DNA from: Streptomyces sp. NRRL B-1347
Lineage (GTDB): Bacteria; Actinomycetota; Actinomycetes; Streptomycetales; Streptomycetaceae
Direction: 5' to 3'
DNA: 64,000 nucleotides
NCBI RefSeq assembly: GCF_000720325.1
Contig: NZ_JOJM01000027.1
Span: 1 to 64,000 of the forward strand
The notes below the pieces were generated by a model that was given only the letters and a program-made list of their open reading frames with translations, was not told the origin of the DNA and searched no databases. Both the position numbers and the translations under genes were made by a program. Each line of letters opens with the position of its first letter. Within the stretch, counting starts at the first letter, position 1. Shown piece after piece: positions 28,171 through 36,344 of the stretch.

Positions 28171-28208
28171 CGGAGCCGCGCGGACCACTTGGTGGCCGCG
28201 CGGCTCCG
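28171..28208 (+). terminator. Hairpin after ptsH
   Basis: A GC-rich stem, arms 28171-28183 and 28196-28208 perfectly paired and extending inward with one mismatch, begins 21 bases past the ptsH stop. Confidence 0.75.
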
Positions 28209-28289
28209 TCGTGTTGCGGGGCTCCGTCGTGTTGCGCGGCTCCGTCGTGTTGCGGAGCGCCGCCGTGTTGCGGAGCGCCTCGTGTTGCG
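28201..28289. repeat. 18-bp tandem repeat, about five copies
   Basis: Units of CGGCTCCGTCGTGTTGCG begin at 28201, 28219, 28237, 28255 and 28273, the last one base short, with a few substitutions (GAGCGC in place of CGGCTC in the last two). It is noncoding and sits between ptsH and the GntR gene, overlapping the right arm of the ptsH hairpin. Confidence 0.85.
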
Positions 28290-28504
28290 GAGCCCGAGGG
28301 CGCCGCTCAACCTGTGATGTCGCCGCCGGCAAAGGCGCGGCGTGAATTCACGAGCCGGTGGCGCGAGCCGGTGGAACAAACACCGTGTGGTGGCGGGAAA
28401 ATCCGGCGGTGAATTCCCACGCCGGTATGCCGGGCTTTCCCGGACGCCGGGTATGAGGTCCGGTACGCGCATCTCGTATACGAGTCCTGTGTACGGGGTC
28501 CCTG

Positions 28505-29179
28505 TTAATTCCGTACGCCCACTTTGTTGACGGCGTGTTGCGAACCCCTCACGCGCCCGGCGCGCGGCCGGTACGCGGACGCCGTGCGCTCGGCGTGCAG
28601 GAGCGTGAGCGCGCGGGCCCGGTCCGCGTCCTGGCGGGCGACCGCGTCGACGACCGCGGCGTGCCCGGCCCACAGCTCCGCGGCCACGACCGGCGCGTCC
28701 GCCACGTACATCCAGGCGACCTTGTGGCGCAGCTGCGTGAGCAGGGCGATGAGGCCGGGGCTGCCGGAGGCCTGGGTGAGCGTCTCGTGGAACCAGCCGT
28801 CCAGCGAGCGCAGGTCCTCGCCGCCGCCGCGCCGGACCCGCTCCTGGCCGAGCCGCACGAGGCCGCGCAGGACCTTCAGATGGGCTTCGGTGCGGCGCTG
28901 CGCGGCACGGGCGGCCGCCAGCGGCTCCAGGAGCGTACGGACCTCCAGGAGGTCGGCGGCGTCCTGCTCGGTCGGCTCGGCGACGCAGGCGCCCGCGTGC
29001 CTGCGGGTGACGACGAAGCCCTCGGCCTCCAGGGTGCGCAGGGCCTCGCGCACGGGGACGCGGGAGACGCCGTAGCGGCGGGCGAGGAGTTCTTCGGTGA
29101 GCCGCGTGCCGCGTTCGTAGACACCGGAGACGATGTCGTCCCGGATGGCCGTGCAGACCGAGTGCGCGGGAATGCGCAT
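28505..29179 (-). CDS. GntR-family (FadR-type) transcriptional regulator
   Basis: A 224-residue repressor. The winged helix is at the N-terminus (VCTAIRDDIVSGVYERGTRL, then TEELLARRYGVSRVPVREAL, then RTLEAEGFVVTRRHAG), followed by an all-helical FCD ligand-binding domain (LEVRTLLEPLAAARAAQR, HETLTQASGSPGLIALL, AELWAGHAAVVDAVARQDAD). FCD domains bind small organic acids, often with a metal. The ATG at 29179 has GGAGG 6 bases ahead. The ligand and targets are unknown; the adjacent M23 hydrolase is separately regulated and is not an obvious target. Confidence 0.93.
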   Translation of the reverse strand: MRIPAHSVCTAIRDDIVSGVYERGTRLTEELLARRYGVSRVPVREALRTLEAEGFVVTRRHAGACVAEPTEQDAADLLEVRTLLEPLAAARAAQRRTEAHLKVLRGLVRLGQERVRRGGGEDLRSLDGWFHETLTQASGSPGLIALLTQLRHKVAWMYVADAPVVAAELWAGHAAVVDAVARQDADRARALTLLHAERTASAYRPRAGRVRGSQHAVNKVGVRN

Positions 29180-29483
29180 GACGGACCTCCGCTTTAATGC
29201 CCGCGAAACGCGTCGCGCGACGCGTTGAAGACGCTGGTGCGGCAACTCTATGGACGCTGTCGCCACGGACTCTATTGCAGATGGCCGCATTTTCCGATGG
29301 GGCACCGGAATCCATGGATATCTTTTGGCCAAAGGTTGTGCGGCCGCGGGGCGCCGACGCCGAAAGCCCCGGCTCGGCGAGCCGGGGCTTTCGGGAAGTG
29401 CGCGGGGCGCGGATGGGTCGCGCACGCCGTGGGAGCGTCAGCCGCTCGCGGCGTGGGACGTCAGGTGCGCACGCCGTGGGGCG
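29180..29483. other. Intergenic region before GntR gene, with terminator and end repeats
   Basis: About 300 bases. It holds the M23 gene terminator (29361-29393), repeated copies of the M23 gene end (29421-29490) and the GntR promoter region (29180-29340). No ORF is supported. Confidence 0.6.
29361..29393 (-). terminator. Perfect 15-bp hairpin after M23 gene
   Basis: Arms 29361-29375 and 29379-29393 with a 3-base loop, about 90 bases past the M23 stop. Confidence 0.88.
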
Positions 29484-29510
29484 TCAGACGCTCACGCCGT
29501 GGGAGCGCAG
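29421..29510. repeat. Imperfect repeats of the M23 gene 3' end
   Basis: Four copies of a CGC(T)CACGCCGTGGGAGCG-like unit at about 29422, 29445, 29467 and 29489. The last copy is the actual coding end of the M23 gene (RSHGVSV and stop); the other three are downstream. It looks like local tandem duplication with decay. Confidence 0.65.
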
Positions 29511-30329
29511 GTACGCGATCGGGTCGATGTCCGAGCCGTAGTCGGCGCCGGTGCGGGCCTCGAAGTGCAGGTGCGGCCCGGAGGAGTTGCCGGTGGACCC
29601 GGAGAGGCCGATCTGCTGGCCCGGGGTGACGGCCTGGCCGACGGTGACGCTGAGGGACGACATGTGGCCGTACTGGGTGTACGTGCCGTCGTTCATCTTG
29701 ATCACGACGTTGTTGCCGTAGGCGCCGCCCCAGCCCGCCTCGACGACGGTGCCCGCGCCGACCGCCTGCACCGAGGTGCCGGACGCGGCGTGGAAGTCGA
29801 TGCCGGTGTGGCTGCCGGAGGACCACATGCCGCCGCCGGCCTTGTAGGAGGTGGAGACGTACGAGCCGGCGACCGGGGCGACGTAGGCGTTCAGGCGCTT
29901 GCGCTCGGCGTCGCGGGCGGCGCGCTCACGGGCCCGCTCCTTGGCCTCCTTCACCGCCTTGGCCTCGGCCTCCTTCTTGGCCTTCTCCTCGGCCTTCTCC
30001 TTGGCGGCGGCCTCGGCCTTGCGCTTCTGCTCGGCGGCCTTGTGGCGCGCGGCCTCCTCGGCCTTCTTCTGCGCGGCGGCGTCGTTGGCGGCCTGCTTCT
30101 GGGCGGCGGCCTGGGCGTCGATCTCGTCGGCCAGCGTGTCGTTGATGGCGATGGCCTGCGTGAGGCCGGTGCTCGCGTGGTCCGCGGAGGAGTCGGCGGC
30201 GAGTGCCGGAGCGGCCAGGCCCGAGATGACACCGGTGGTGGTGAGGGCGGCGACGCCCGCGGCGCTTGCGGTGGTGCGCGAGATGCGGCTCGGGCGGCGG
30301 TGCTTGCCGGTCGGGCGGATGAGCGCCAT
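29484..30329 (-). CDS. M23 peptidoglycan endopeptidase with coiled coil
   Basis: An exported cell-wall hydrolase of 281 residues. A signal sequence (basic start MALIRPTGKHRRPSRISRTT, hydrophobic core, cleavage near APALA, residue 44) is followed by a charged coiled coil (about 65-145, Ala/Glu/Lys-rich) and a LytM/M23 domain. Zinc ligands and catalytic residues are visible: HTGIDFH (His174, Asp178) and GPHLHFEAR (His253, His255). It should cleave peptide cross-bridges of peptidoglycan in growth or spore germination. A c-di-AMP riboswitch of the ydaO class lies in its leader, the known arrangement for Streptomyces cell-wall hydrolases. A terminator follows. Confidence 0.95.
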   Translation of the reverse strand: MALIRPTGKHRRPSRISRTTASAAGVAALTTTGVISGLAAPALAADSSADHASTGLTQAIAINDTLADEIDAQAAAQKQAANDAAAQKKAEEAARHKAAEQKRKAEAAAKEKAEEKAKKEAEAKAVKEAKERARERAARDAERKRLNAYVAPVAGSYVSTSYKAGGGMWSSGSHTGIDFHAASGTSVQAVGAGTVVEAGWGGAYGNNVVIKMNDGTYTQYGHMSSLSVTVGQAVTPGQQIGLSGSTGNSSGPHLHFEARTGADYGSDIDPIAYLRSHGVSV

Positions 30330-30656
30330 GAAGCGGCTGGTCCTTTCCTTCCTTCTCGCCTACCGGGTTAGCTGACGGGTTCGGAGCAGGAAGGTCTCCT
30401 ACGGACTCCTCGCCTCGCGGCAAGGGGACCGATTCACCCCAGGGGACGTGTGGGTCCCCGGCTCCCCTGGCTCACGCCGTACGGGGACTCGGCGATGACT
30501 GTCCGGTGCCGCGGACGCGGCTTGGTGCCTGACGGGCAGCCGCATTGACGCTAAACGCCTCATCTTTCAATCGACAAACGGATCCTGCCTTTTGTAGCGC
30601 ACGCCACACGGCAGACACCCAACCTCCATGCCAATTCGGACATATGGCAGCATGCA
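30330..30656. other. Leader and promoter region of the M23 gene
   Basis: Contains the riboswitch (30356-30495) and, upstream of it on the minus strand, about 160 bases for the promoter. The sequence around 30545-30600 is AT-richer than the surroundings and is the likely promoter position. No ORF. Confidence 0.6.
30356..30495 (-). ncRNA. c-di-AMP riboswitch (ydaO type)
   Basis: On the minus strand the region reads GAGCCGGGGACCC, then GGGGTGAATCGG, then GTAGGAGACCTTCC, and ends CCGAACCCGTCAGCTAACCC GGTAGGCGA, the conserved blocks of the actinobacterial ydaO/yuaA class. The closing stem pairs TCGCC at 30491-30495 with GGCGA at 30356-30360. It lies 27 bases upstream of the M23 start codon. In Streptomyces this class turns off cell-wall hydrolases when c-di-AMP is high. 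Confidence 0.9.
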
Positions 30657-30691
30657 GGGACCCCGGAGGCTTCCTAAGCCTCCGGGGTCCC
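30657..30691 (-). terminator. Perfect 16-bp hairpin after M16 genes
   Basis: Arms 30657-30672 and 30676-30691 with a 3-base loop, about 55 bases past the stop of the second M16 gene. Confidence 0.9.
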
Positions 30692-30744
30692 TTGAGTTAC
30701 GCGGTGTTCGTACCGGTTTGCCCAGCGCGGCCGGGCGGGGGCAA

Positions 30745-32145
30745 TCAGCCGGTGACGACGGTCACTTCGCCGATGCCGAGGGCCCGCACGGGCTCCTCGA
30801 TCTGCGCGGCGTCACCGACGAGCACCGTCACCAGCCGGTCGCTCGGGAACGCGCTCACGACGGCCGCGGTGGCCTCCACCGTGCCGGTCCCGGCCAACTG
30901 CCGGTACAGGCTCGCCTGGAAGTCGTCCGGCAGCTCCTGCTCCACCTGGTCGGCGAGCGTGGCGGCGACGGCCGCGGCCGTCTCGTACTTCAGCGGGGCC
31001 ACGCCCACCAGGTTCTGCACGGCGACGTCGCGCTCGGCGTCCGTGAGGCCCTCGGCGGCCAGGACGCGCAGCACCTTCCACAGGTCGTCGAGGGCCGGGC
31101 CCGTGTTCGGCGTGTCCACGGAGCCGCTGATGGCCAGCATGGCGACGCCCGGGGCGCCTTCCGGTGACCGCGGCGCCGCGGAGCGCAGCACCTGGCTGAA
31201 GGCGCGCACGCCGTACGTGTACCCCTTCTCCTCGCGCAGGACGCGGTCCAGACGCGAGGTGAGGGTGCCGCCCAGGCAGTACGTGCCGAGGACCTGCGCG
31301 GGCCAGACGATGTCGTGCCGGTCCGCGCCCACGCGGCCGATGAGGAGCTGCGTCTGGACGGCGCCGGGGCGGTCCACGATGACGACGCGCCCGGTGTCGT
31401 CGGCGGTCACCTGGGGCATCACGTGCGGCTCGGCCGAACCGCCCGTCCAGGCGCCGACGGTGTCGGCGAGGACGGCGTCCAGGTCCGTGCCGGTCAGGTC
31501 ACCGACCACGACGGCGGTGGCCGTGGCGGGGCGCACGTGCTTCTCGTAGAAGGCGCGTACGGCCGCGGAGTCGATGGCGGTGACCGTCTCCTCGGTGCCC
31601 TGGCGCGGGCGCGACATGCGCGAGGTGGCCGGGAAGAGCTGCTTGGCCAGCTCCTTGGCGGCGCGGCGCGCGGGGTTGGCGGTCTCGTGCGGGATCTCGT
31701 CCAGGCGGTTGCGGACGAGGCGCTCGATCTCGCCGTCCTCGAAGGCGGGGGCGCGCAGCGCGTCGGCCAGCAGGCCCAGGGCCTTCGGCAGGCGCGAGAC
31801 GGGCACTTCGAGGGAGAGCCGGACACCGGGGTGGTCGGCGTGCGCGTCCAGCGTGGCGCCGCAGCGGTCGAGCTCGGCGGCGAACTCCTCGGCGGAGTGC
31901 TTGTCGGTGCCTTCGGAGAACGCCCGGGCCATGATCGTGGCCACGCCGTCCAGGCCCTGCGGCTCGGCGTCCAGGGGCGCGTCGAGGTGGATCTCGACGG
32001 CGACGAGCTGCTGGCCGGGGCGGTGGCAGCGCAGCACCGTCAGGCCGTTGGCCAGGGCGCCGCGCTCGGGGGCCGGGAAGGCCCAGGGCTTGGCCGTGCC
32101 CGCCTGGGGCTGCGCGTGGAACTGCATGGTCGCGGCCTCGGTCAC
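30745..32145 (-). CDS. M16 peptidase-family protein, non-catalytic partner
   Basis: A 466-residue M16 protein that lacks the HxxEH zinc motif: at that position it reads LDGVATIMARAFSEGT. It keeps the family fold signals, such as GLTVLRCHRPGQQLVAVEIH, VVGDLTG, and YGVRAFSQVLR, RFxR-like (R-L-D-R-V-L-R-E-E-K-G-Y-T-Y-G-V). In two-subunit M16 enzymes one chain carries zinc and the other does not, and here the partner is the upstream gene. Its GTG overlaps the upstream stop (GTGA, 32142-32145). A second possible start, ATG at 32127 (MQFHAQ), would drop six residues. Confidence 0.92.
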   Translation of the reverse strand: MTEAATMQFHAQPQAGTAKPWAFPAPERGALANGLTVLRCHRPGQQLVAVEIHLDAPLDAEPQGLDGVATIMARAFSEGTDKHSAEEFAAELDRCGATLDAHADHPGVRLSLEVPVSRLPKALGLLADALRAPAFEDGEIERLVRNRLDEIPHETANPARRAAKELAKQLFPATSRMSRPRQGTEETVTAIDSAAVRAFYEKHVRPATATAVVVGDLTGTDLDAVLADTVGAWTGGSAEPHVMPQVTADDTGRVVIVDRPGAVQTQLLIGRVGADRHDIVWPAQVLGTYCLGGTLTSRLDRVLREEKGYTYGVRAFSQVLRSAAPRSPEGAPGVAMLAISGSVDTPNTGPALDDLWKVLRVLAAEGLTDAERDVAVQNLVGVAPLKYETAAAVAATLADQVEQELPDDFQASLYRQLAGTGTVEATAAVVSAFPSDRLVTVLVGDAAQIEEPVRALGIGEVTVVTG

Positions 32146-33512
32146 TTCGCCGCCTCCTCTTCCTGCTGGGTCTCGGCGGCTTCCTGGGTCCCGTCGGCGT
32201 CCTCCGCGGCGGTCACCGGCTCGTACACCAGGACCGCGCGGTTGTCGGGGCGCAGGCGGGCCTTGGCGACCTCCTGGACCTCGGCCGCGGTGACGTCGAG
32301 GACGCGCTGGACGGCGGTGAGGGCGAGCTGCGGGTCACCGAAGAGGACGGCGAACCGGCACAGTTCGTCCGCGCGGCCCGCGACCGTCCCGAGGCGGTCG
32401 AGCCACTCGCGCTCCAACTGTGCCTGGGCCCGCTCCATTTCCTCCGGGGTCGGGCCCTCCTCGGCGAACCGGGCGAGCTCCTCGTCGACGGCGGCCTCGA
32501 TGACGGGGACCTCGACGTCGCCCGAGGTCTTCACGTCGAGCCAGCCGAGCGACGGCGCACCGGCGAGCCGCAGCAGGCCGAACCCGGCGGTCACCGCCGT
32601 GCGGTCGCGGCGCACCAGGCGGTTGTAGAGCCGCGAGGACTCGCCGCTGCCGAGCACCGTCAGGGCCAGGTCGGCCGCGTCGCACGCGCGCGTGCCGTCC
32701 TCGGGCAGGCGGTAGGCGGCCATCAGGGCGCGGGCGGGGACGTCCTCCTCGACGACCTCGCGCAGCTCCTTGCCGATGCGCTCGGGCAGCGAGCCGTCGC
32801 GCGGCTGCTGCTTGCCGTCGTGCCCGGGGATGGAGCCGAAGTACTTCTCGACCCAGGCGAGCGTCTGCTCCGGGTCGATGTCACCGACCACGGACAGGAC
32901 CGCGTTGTTCGGCGCGTAGTACGTGCGGAAGAAATTGCGGGCGTCCTCGAGGGTGGCCGCGTCCAGGTCGGCCATGGAGCCGATCGGGGTGTGGTGGTAG
33001 GGGTGGCCCTCCGGGTACGACAGGGCGGTGAGCTTCTCGAAGGCCGTGCCGTAGGGGACGTTGTCGTAGCGCTGGCGGCGTTCGTTCTTCACCACGTCGC
33101 GCTGGTTCTCCATGGACTCCTCGTCGAGTGCCGAGAGGAGGGAGCCCATGCGGTCCGCCTCCAGCCACAGGGCGAGCTCCAGCTGGTGCGCGGGCATGGT
33201 CTCGAAGTAGTTCGTGCGCTCGAAGCTGGTGGTGCCGTTCAGCGAGCCGCCGGCGCCCTGCACCAGTTCGAAGTGACCGTTGCCGTGCACCTGCTGCGAG
33301 CCCTGGAACATCAGGTGCTCGAAGAGGTGAGCCAGACCGGTACGCCCCTTGACTTCGTGGCGCGAGCCCACGTCGTACCAGAGGCACACCGCGGCGACCG
33401 GGGTCAGGTGGTCCTCGGAGAGCACCACGCGCAGGCCGTTGGCAAGGCGGTGCTCGGTCGCTGTCAGACCGCCGGAGCCTGCCGCGGCTGTGGCCGTGTG
33501 ACCCATGGGCAT
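32142..33512 (-). CDS. M16 zinc peptidase (catalytic subunit)
   Basis: The active half of the M16 pair, 456 residues, beginning MPMGHTATAAAGSGGLTATE. The inverted zinc motif is HLFEH (His62, Glu65, His66), with the third ligand in ENQRDVVKNE (about Glu144). It also has SRHEVKGRTGLAHLFEHLMF, NYFETMPAHQLELALWLEAD and VVGDIDPEQTL. Such enzymes process peptides or remove signal peptides; the substrate is unknown. No signal sequence, so cytoplasmic. The C-terminus ends in an acidic Gln/Glu stretch. It is the first gene of a two-gene operon, divergent from parC across 375 bases. Confidence 0.94.
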   Translation of the reverse strand: MPMGHTATAAAGSGGLTATEHRLANGLRVVLSEDHLTPVAAVCLWYDVGSRHEVKGRTGLAHLFEHLMFQGSQQVHGNGHFELVQGAGGSLNGTTSFERTNYFETMPAHQLELALWLEADRMGSLLSALDEESMENQRDVVKNERRQRYDNVPYGTAFEKLTALSYPEGHPYHHTPIGSMADLDAATLEDARNFFRTYYAPNNAVLSVVGDIDPEQTLAWVEKYFGSIPGHDGKQQPRDGSLPERIGKELREVVEEDVPARALMAAYRLPEDGTRACDAADLALTVLGSGESSRLYNRLVRRDRTAVTAGFGLLRLAGAPSLGWLDVKTSGDVEVPVIEAAVDEELARFAEEGPTPEEMERAQAQLEREWLDRLGTVAGRADELCRFAVLFGDPQLALTAVQRVLDVTAAEVQEVAKARLRPDNRAVLVYEPVTAAEDADGTQEAAETQQEEEAAK

Positions 33513-33887
33513 GTACGTCCCTTCGATCGCTGAATCCTCAATAGCTTTTGCCGGTCCTGCCACTGTATGCAAGCCCGCGGACCCCTGGCGAAGTTCCCGA
33601 TCCGCGCTCCGATTAGTCGGTGTTCGCCGTGGGCGTGATCGCGGCTGGGTGTGTACGGGGCGCGGGCAGGGCGCGGGCGGCGGGCGGGGCCCGGTGCGGG
33701 CCGCCGCTCCGGGCCGGTTCGCGGTGCTCCGCGGGGGCGTCGGACGGCCCTGGCGTGCCCGCGCCACGCCGCCGACCGCCTGGTTGCCGCGCGGCCCCGA
33801 CCGGGTCGTGGTCGGGGTTGTCAGTGGGACGGTCCACAATGGTCGGCGTCAGATCCCGCACTTGTTGGTGAAGGAGCCGCAGCAGCG
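33513..33887. other. Divergent region, M16 operon and parC
   Basis: About 375 bases. Immediately upstream of the M16 gene is a less GC-rich stretch (33520-33570) that probably holds its promoter. The part toward parC is very GC-rich (33640-33800) with no clear promoter or ORF. AAGGAG at about 33871 is the parC ribosome site. Confidence 0.4.
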
Positions 33888-36341
33888 ATGGCCCGCCGCA
33901 GCACGAAGACCCCACCGCCCGACGACTCGTTCGAGGAGAAGATCCTCGACATCGACGTCGTCGACGAGATGCAGGGCTCCTTCCTCGAGTACGCCTACTC
34001 GGTCATCTACTCCCGCGCCCTGCCCGACGCCCGCGACGGCATGAAGCCGGTGCAGCGCCGCATCGTCTATCAGATGAACGAGATGGGCCTGCGCCCGGAG
34101 CGCGGCTATGTGAAGTGTGCCCGCGTCGTCGGCGAGGTCATGGGCAAGCTGCACCCGCACGGCGACGCGTCCATCTACGACGCGCTCGTCCGCATGGCGC
34201 AGCCGTTCTCCATGCGCCTGCCCATGGTCGACGGCCACGGGAACTTCGGCTCGCTGGGGAACGACGACCCGCCCGCCGCGATGCGGTACACGGAATGCCG
34301 CATGGCGGACGCCACGTCCCTCATGACGGAGTCGATCGAAGAGGACACGGTCGACTTCACGCCGAACTACGACGGCCAGGAGAAGGAGCCGGTAGCCCTC
34401 CCGGCGGCCTACCCGAACCTCCTGGTGAACGGCTCGTCCGGCATCGCCGTAGGCATGGCGACGAACATGCCGCCGCACAACCTCAGCGAAGTCATCGCGG
34501 CCGCCCGGCACCTGATCAAGCACCCGGCCGCCGACCTCGAGACGCTCATGAAGCACATCCCGGGCCCCGATCTGCCCACGGGCGGCCGGATCGTCGGCCT
34601 GTCCGGCATCAGGGACGCGTACGAGACGGGGCGCGGCACCTTCAAGATCCGCGCGACGGTCTCCGTGGAGGCGGTGACCGCGCGCCGCAAGGGCCTGGTC
34701 GTCACGGAGCTGCCGTTCAGCGTCGGCCCGGAGAAGGTCATCTCCAAGATCAAGGACCTGGTGGGGTCCAAGAAGCTCCAGGGCATCGCCGACGTCAAGG
34801 ACCTCACCGACCGCGAGCACGGCCTGCGCCTGGTCATCGAGATCAAGAACGGCTTCGTCCCGGAGGCCGTCCTGGAGCAGCTGTACAAGCTGACGCCGAT
34901 GGAGGAGTCCTTCGGCATCAACAACGTGGCGCTGGTGGACGGCCAGCCCCTCACCCTCGGCCTCAAGGAGCTCCTCGAGGTCTATCTCGACCACCGGTTC
35001 AACGTGGTGCGCCGCCGCAGCGAGTTCCGCCGCGGCAAGAAGCGCGACCGGCTGCACCTGGTGGAGGGCCTGCTCATCGCCCTCCTGGACATCGACGAGG
35101 TCATCCGCCTCATCCGCTCCAGCGACAACAGCGCGCAGGCCAAGGAGCGCCTGATGGAGCGCTTCTCGCTGACCGAGGTGCAGACGCAGTACATCCTGGA
35201 CACCCCGCTGCGCCGCCTCACCAAGTACGACCGCATCGAGCTGGAGTCCGAGCGCGACAAGCTGAACGCGGAGATCGACGAGCTGACCCGCATCCTGGAG
35301 TCGGACGCGGAGCTGCGCAAGCTGGTCTCCTCGGAACTGGCCGCCGTGTCCAAGAAGTTCGGCACGGAGCGGCGCACGGTGCTCCTGGAGTCCTCCGGCT
35401 CCCCGGCCCCCACGGTGTCCCTCCAGGTCGCCGACGACCCGTGCCGGGTCCTGCTGTCCTCGACGGGTCTGCTGGCCCGCACGGCCAACGGCGAGCCCTT
35501 CGCGGAGGGCGACGGCAAGCGCGTCAAGCACGACGTGATCGTTTCGGCGGTGCCGACGACCGCGCGCGGCGAGGTGGGCGCGGTGACGTCCGAGGGACGC
35601 CTCCTCAGACTCTCCGTGGTCGACCTGCCGCAGCTCCCGGACACGGCGTCCGCGCCCAACCTCTCGGGTGGCGCCCCGGTCACCGAGCTCCTCTCCCTGG
35701 AGGGGAACGAGAAGCTGATCTGCCTGATGACGCTCGACGAGTCCTCCCCGGGCCTGGCGCTCGGCACGGAACAGGGCGTGGTCAAGCGCGTGGTGCCCGA
35801 CTATCCGGCGAACAAGGAAGAGCTGGAGGTCATCACCCTCAAGGACGGCGACCGCGTCGTCGGCGCGATGGAGCTGCGCACGGGCGAGGAGGACCTGGTC
35901 TTCATCACGGACGACGCCCAGTTGCTGCGCTATCCGGCAGCGCAGGTGCGGCCGCAGGGCCGCCCGGCGGGCGGTATGGCGGGCATCAAGCTCACACAGG
36001 GCGCGAAGGTCATCTCCTTCACGGCGGTCGACCCGGCGGCGGACGCCATGGTGTTCACGATCGCGGGCTCGCGCGGCACGCTCGATGACTCGGTGCAGAC
36101 GACGGCGAAGCTCACGCCGTTCGACCAGTATCCGCGCAAGGGGCGCGCGACGGGCGGCGTGCGCTGCCAGCGCCTGCTGAAGGGCGAGGACTGCCTGAGC
36201 TTCGCCTGGGCGGGCCCGACGCCGCCGCGCGCGGCGCAGCGCACGGGCACCCCGACGGAGCTGCCGGAGCCCGACCCGCGCCGGGACGGCTCCGGCGTCT
36301 CCCTGGCGAAGCCGGTGGCCGCGGTGGCGGGGCCGGTGTAG
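33888..36341 (+). CDS. parC: DNA topoisomerase IV subunit A (ParC)
   Basis: The DNA-cleaving subunit of the second type IIA topoisomerase, which separates linked daughter chromosomes. The 817-residue protein begins MARRSTKTPPPDDSFEEKIL. It has the quinolone-region block GEVMGKLHPHGDASIYDALV, the catalytic Tyr134 in AAMRYTECRM, and a C-terminal beta-pinwheel seen as repeated blades (for example VVGAMELRTGEEDLVFITDD and GRATGGVRCQRLLKGEDCLS). In Streptomyces the enzyme is not essential, but it is needed for efficient segregation during sporulation. The partner parE is at 51499-53610. The gene ends 3 bases from the end of the convergent CobW gene. The subunit is called ParC and not GyrA because gyrA lies elsewhere in these genomes. 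Confidence 0.93.
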   Translation: MARRSTKTPPPDDSFEEKILDIDVVDEMQGSFLEYAYSVIYSRALPDARDGMKPVQRRIVYQMNEMGLRPERGYVKCARVVGEVMGKLHPHGDASIYDALVRMAQPFSMRLPMVDGHGNFGSLGNDDPPAAMRYTECRMADATSLMTESIEEDTVDFTPNYDGQEKEPVALPAAYPNLLVNGSSGIAVGMATNMPPHNLSEVIAAARHLIKHPAADLETLMKHIPGPDLPTGGRIVGLSGIRDAYETGRGTFKIRATVSVEAVTARRKGLVVTELPFSVGPEKVISKIKDLVGSKKLQGIADVKDLTDREHGLRLVIEIKNGFVPEAVLEQLYKLTPMEESFGINNVALVDGQPLTLGLKELLEVYLDHRFNVVRRRSEFRRGKKRDRLHLVEGLLIALLDIDEVIRLIRSSDNSAQAKERLMERFSLTEVQTQYILDTPLRRLTKYDRIELESERDKLNAEIDELTRILESDAELRKLVSSELAAVSKKFGTERRTVLLESSGSPAPTVSLQVADDPCRVLLSSTGLLARTANGEPFAEGDGKRVKHDVIVSAVPTTARGEVGAVTSEGRLLRLSVVDLPQLPDTASAPNLSGGAPVTELLSLEGNEKLICLMTLDESSPGLALGTEQGVVKRVVPDYPANKEELEVITLKDGDRVVGAMELRTGEEDLVFITDDAQLLRYPAAQVRPQGRPAGGMAGIKLTQGAKVISFTAVDPAADAMVFTIAGSRGTLDDSVQTTAKLTPFDQYPRKGRATGGVRCQRLLKGEDCLSFAWAGPTPPRAAQRTGTPTELPEPDPRRDGSGVSLAKPVAAVAGPV

Positions 36342-36344
36342 CAG

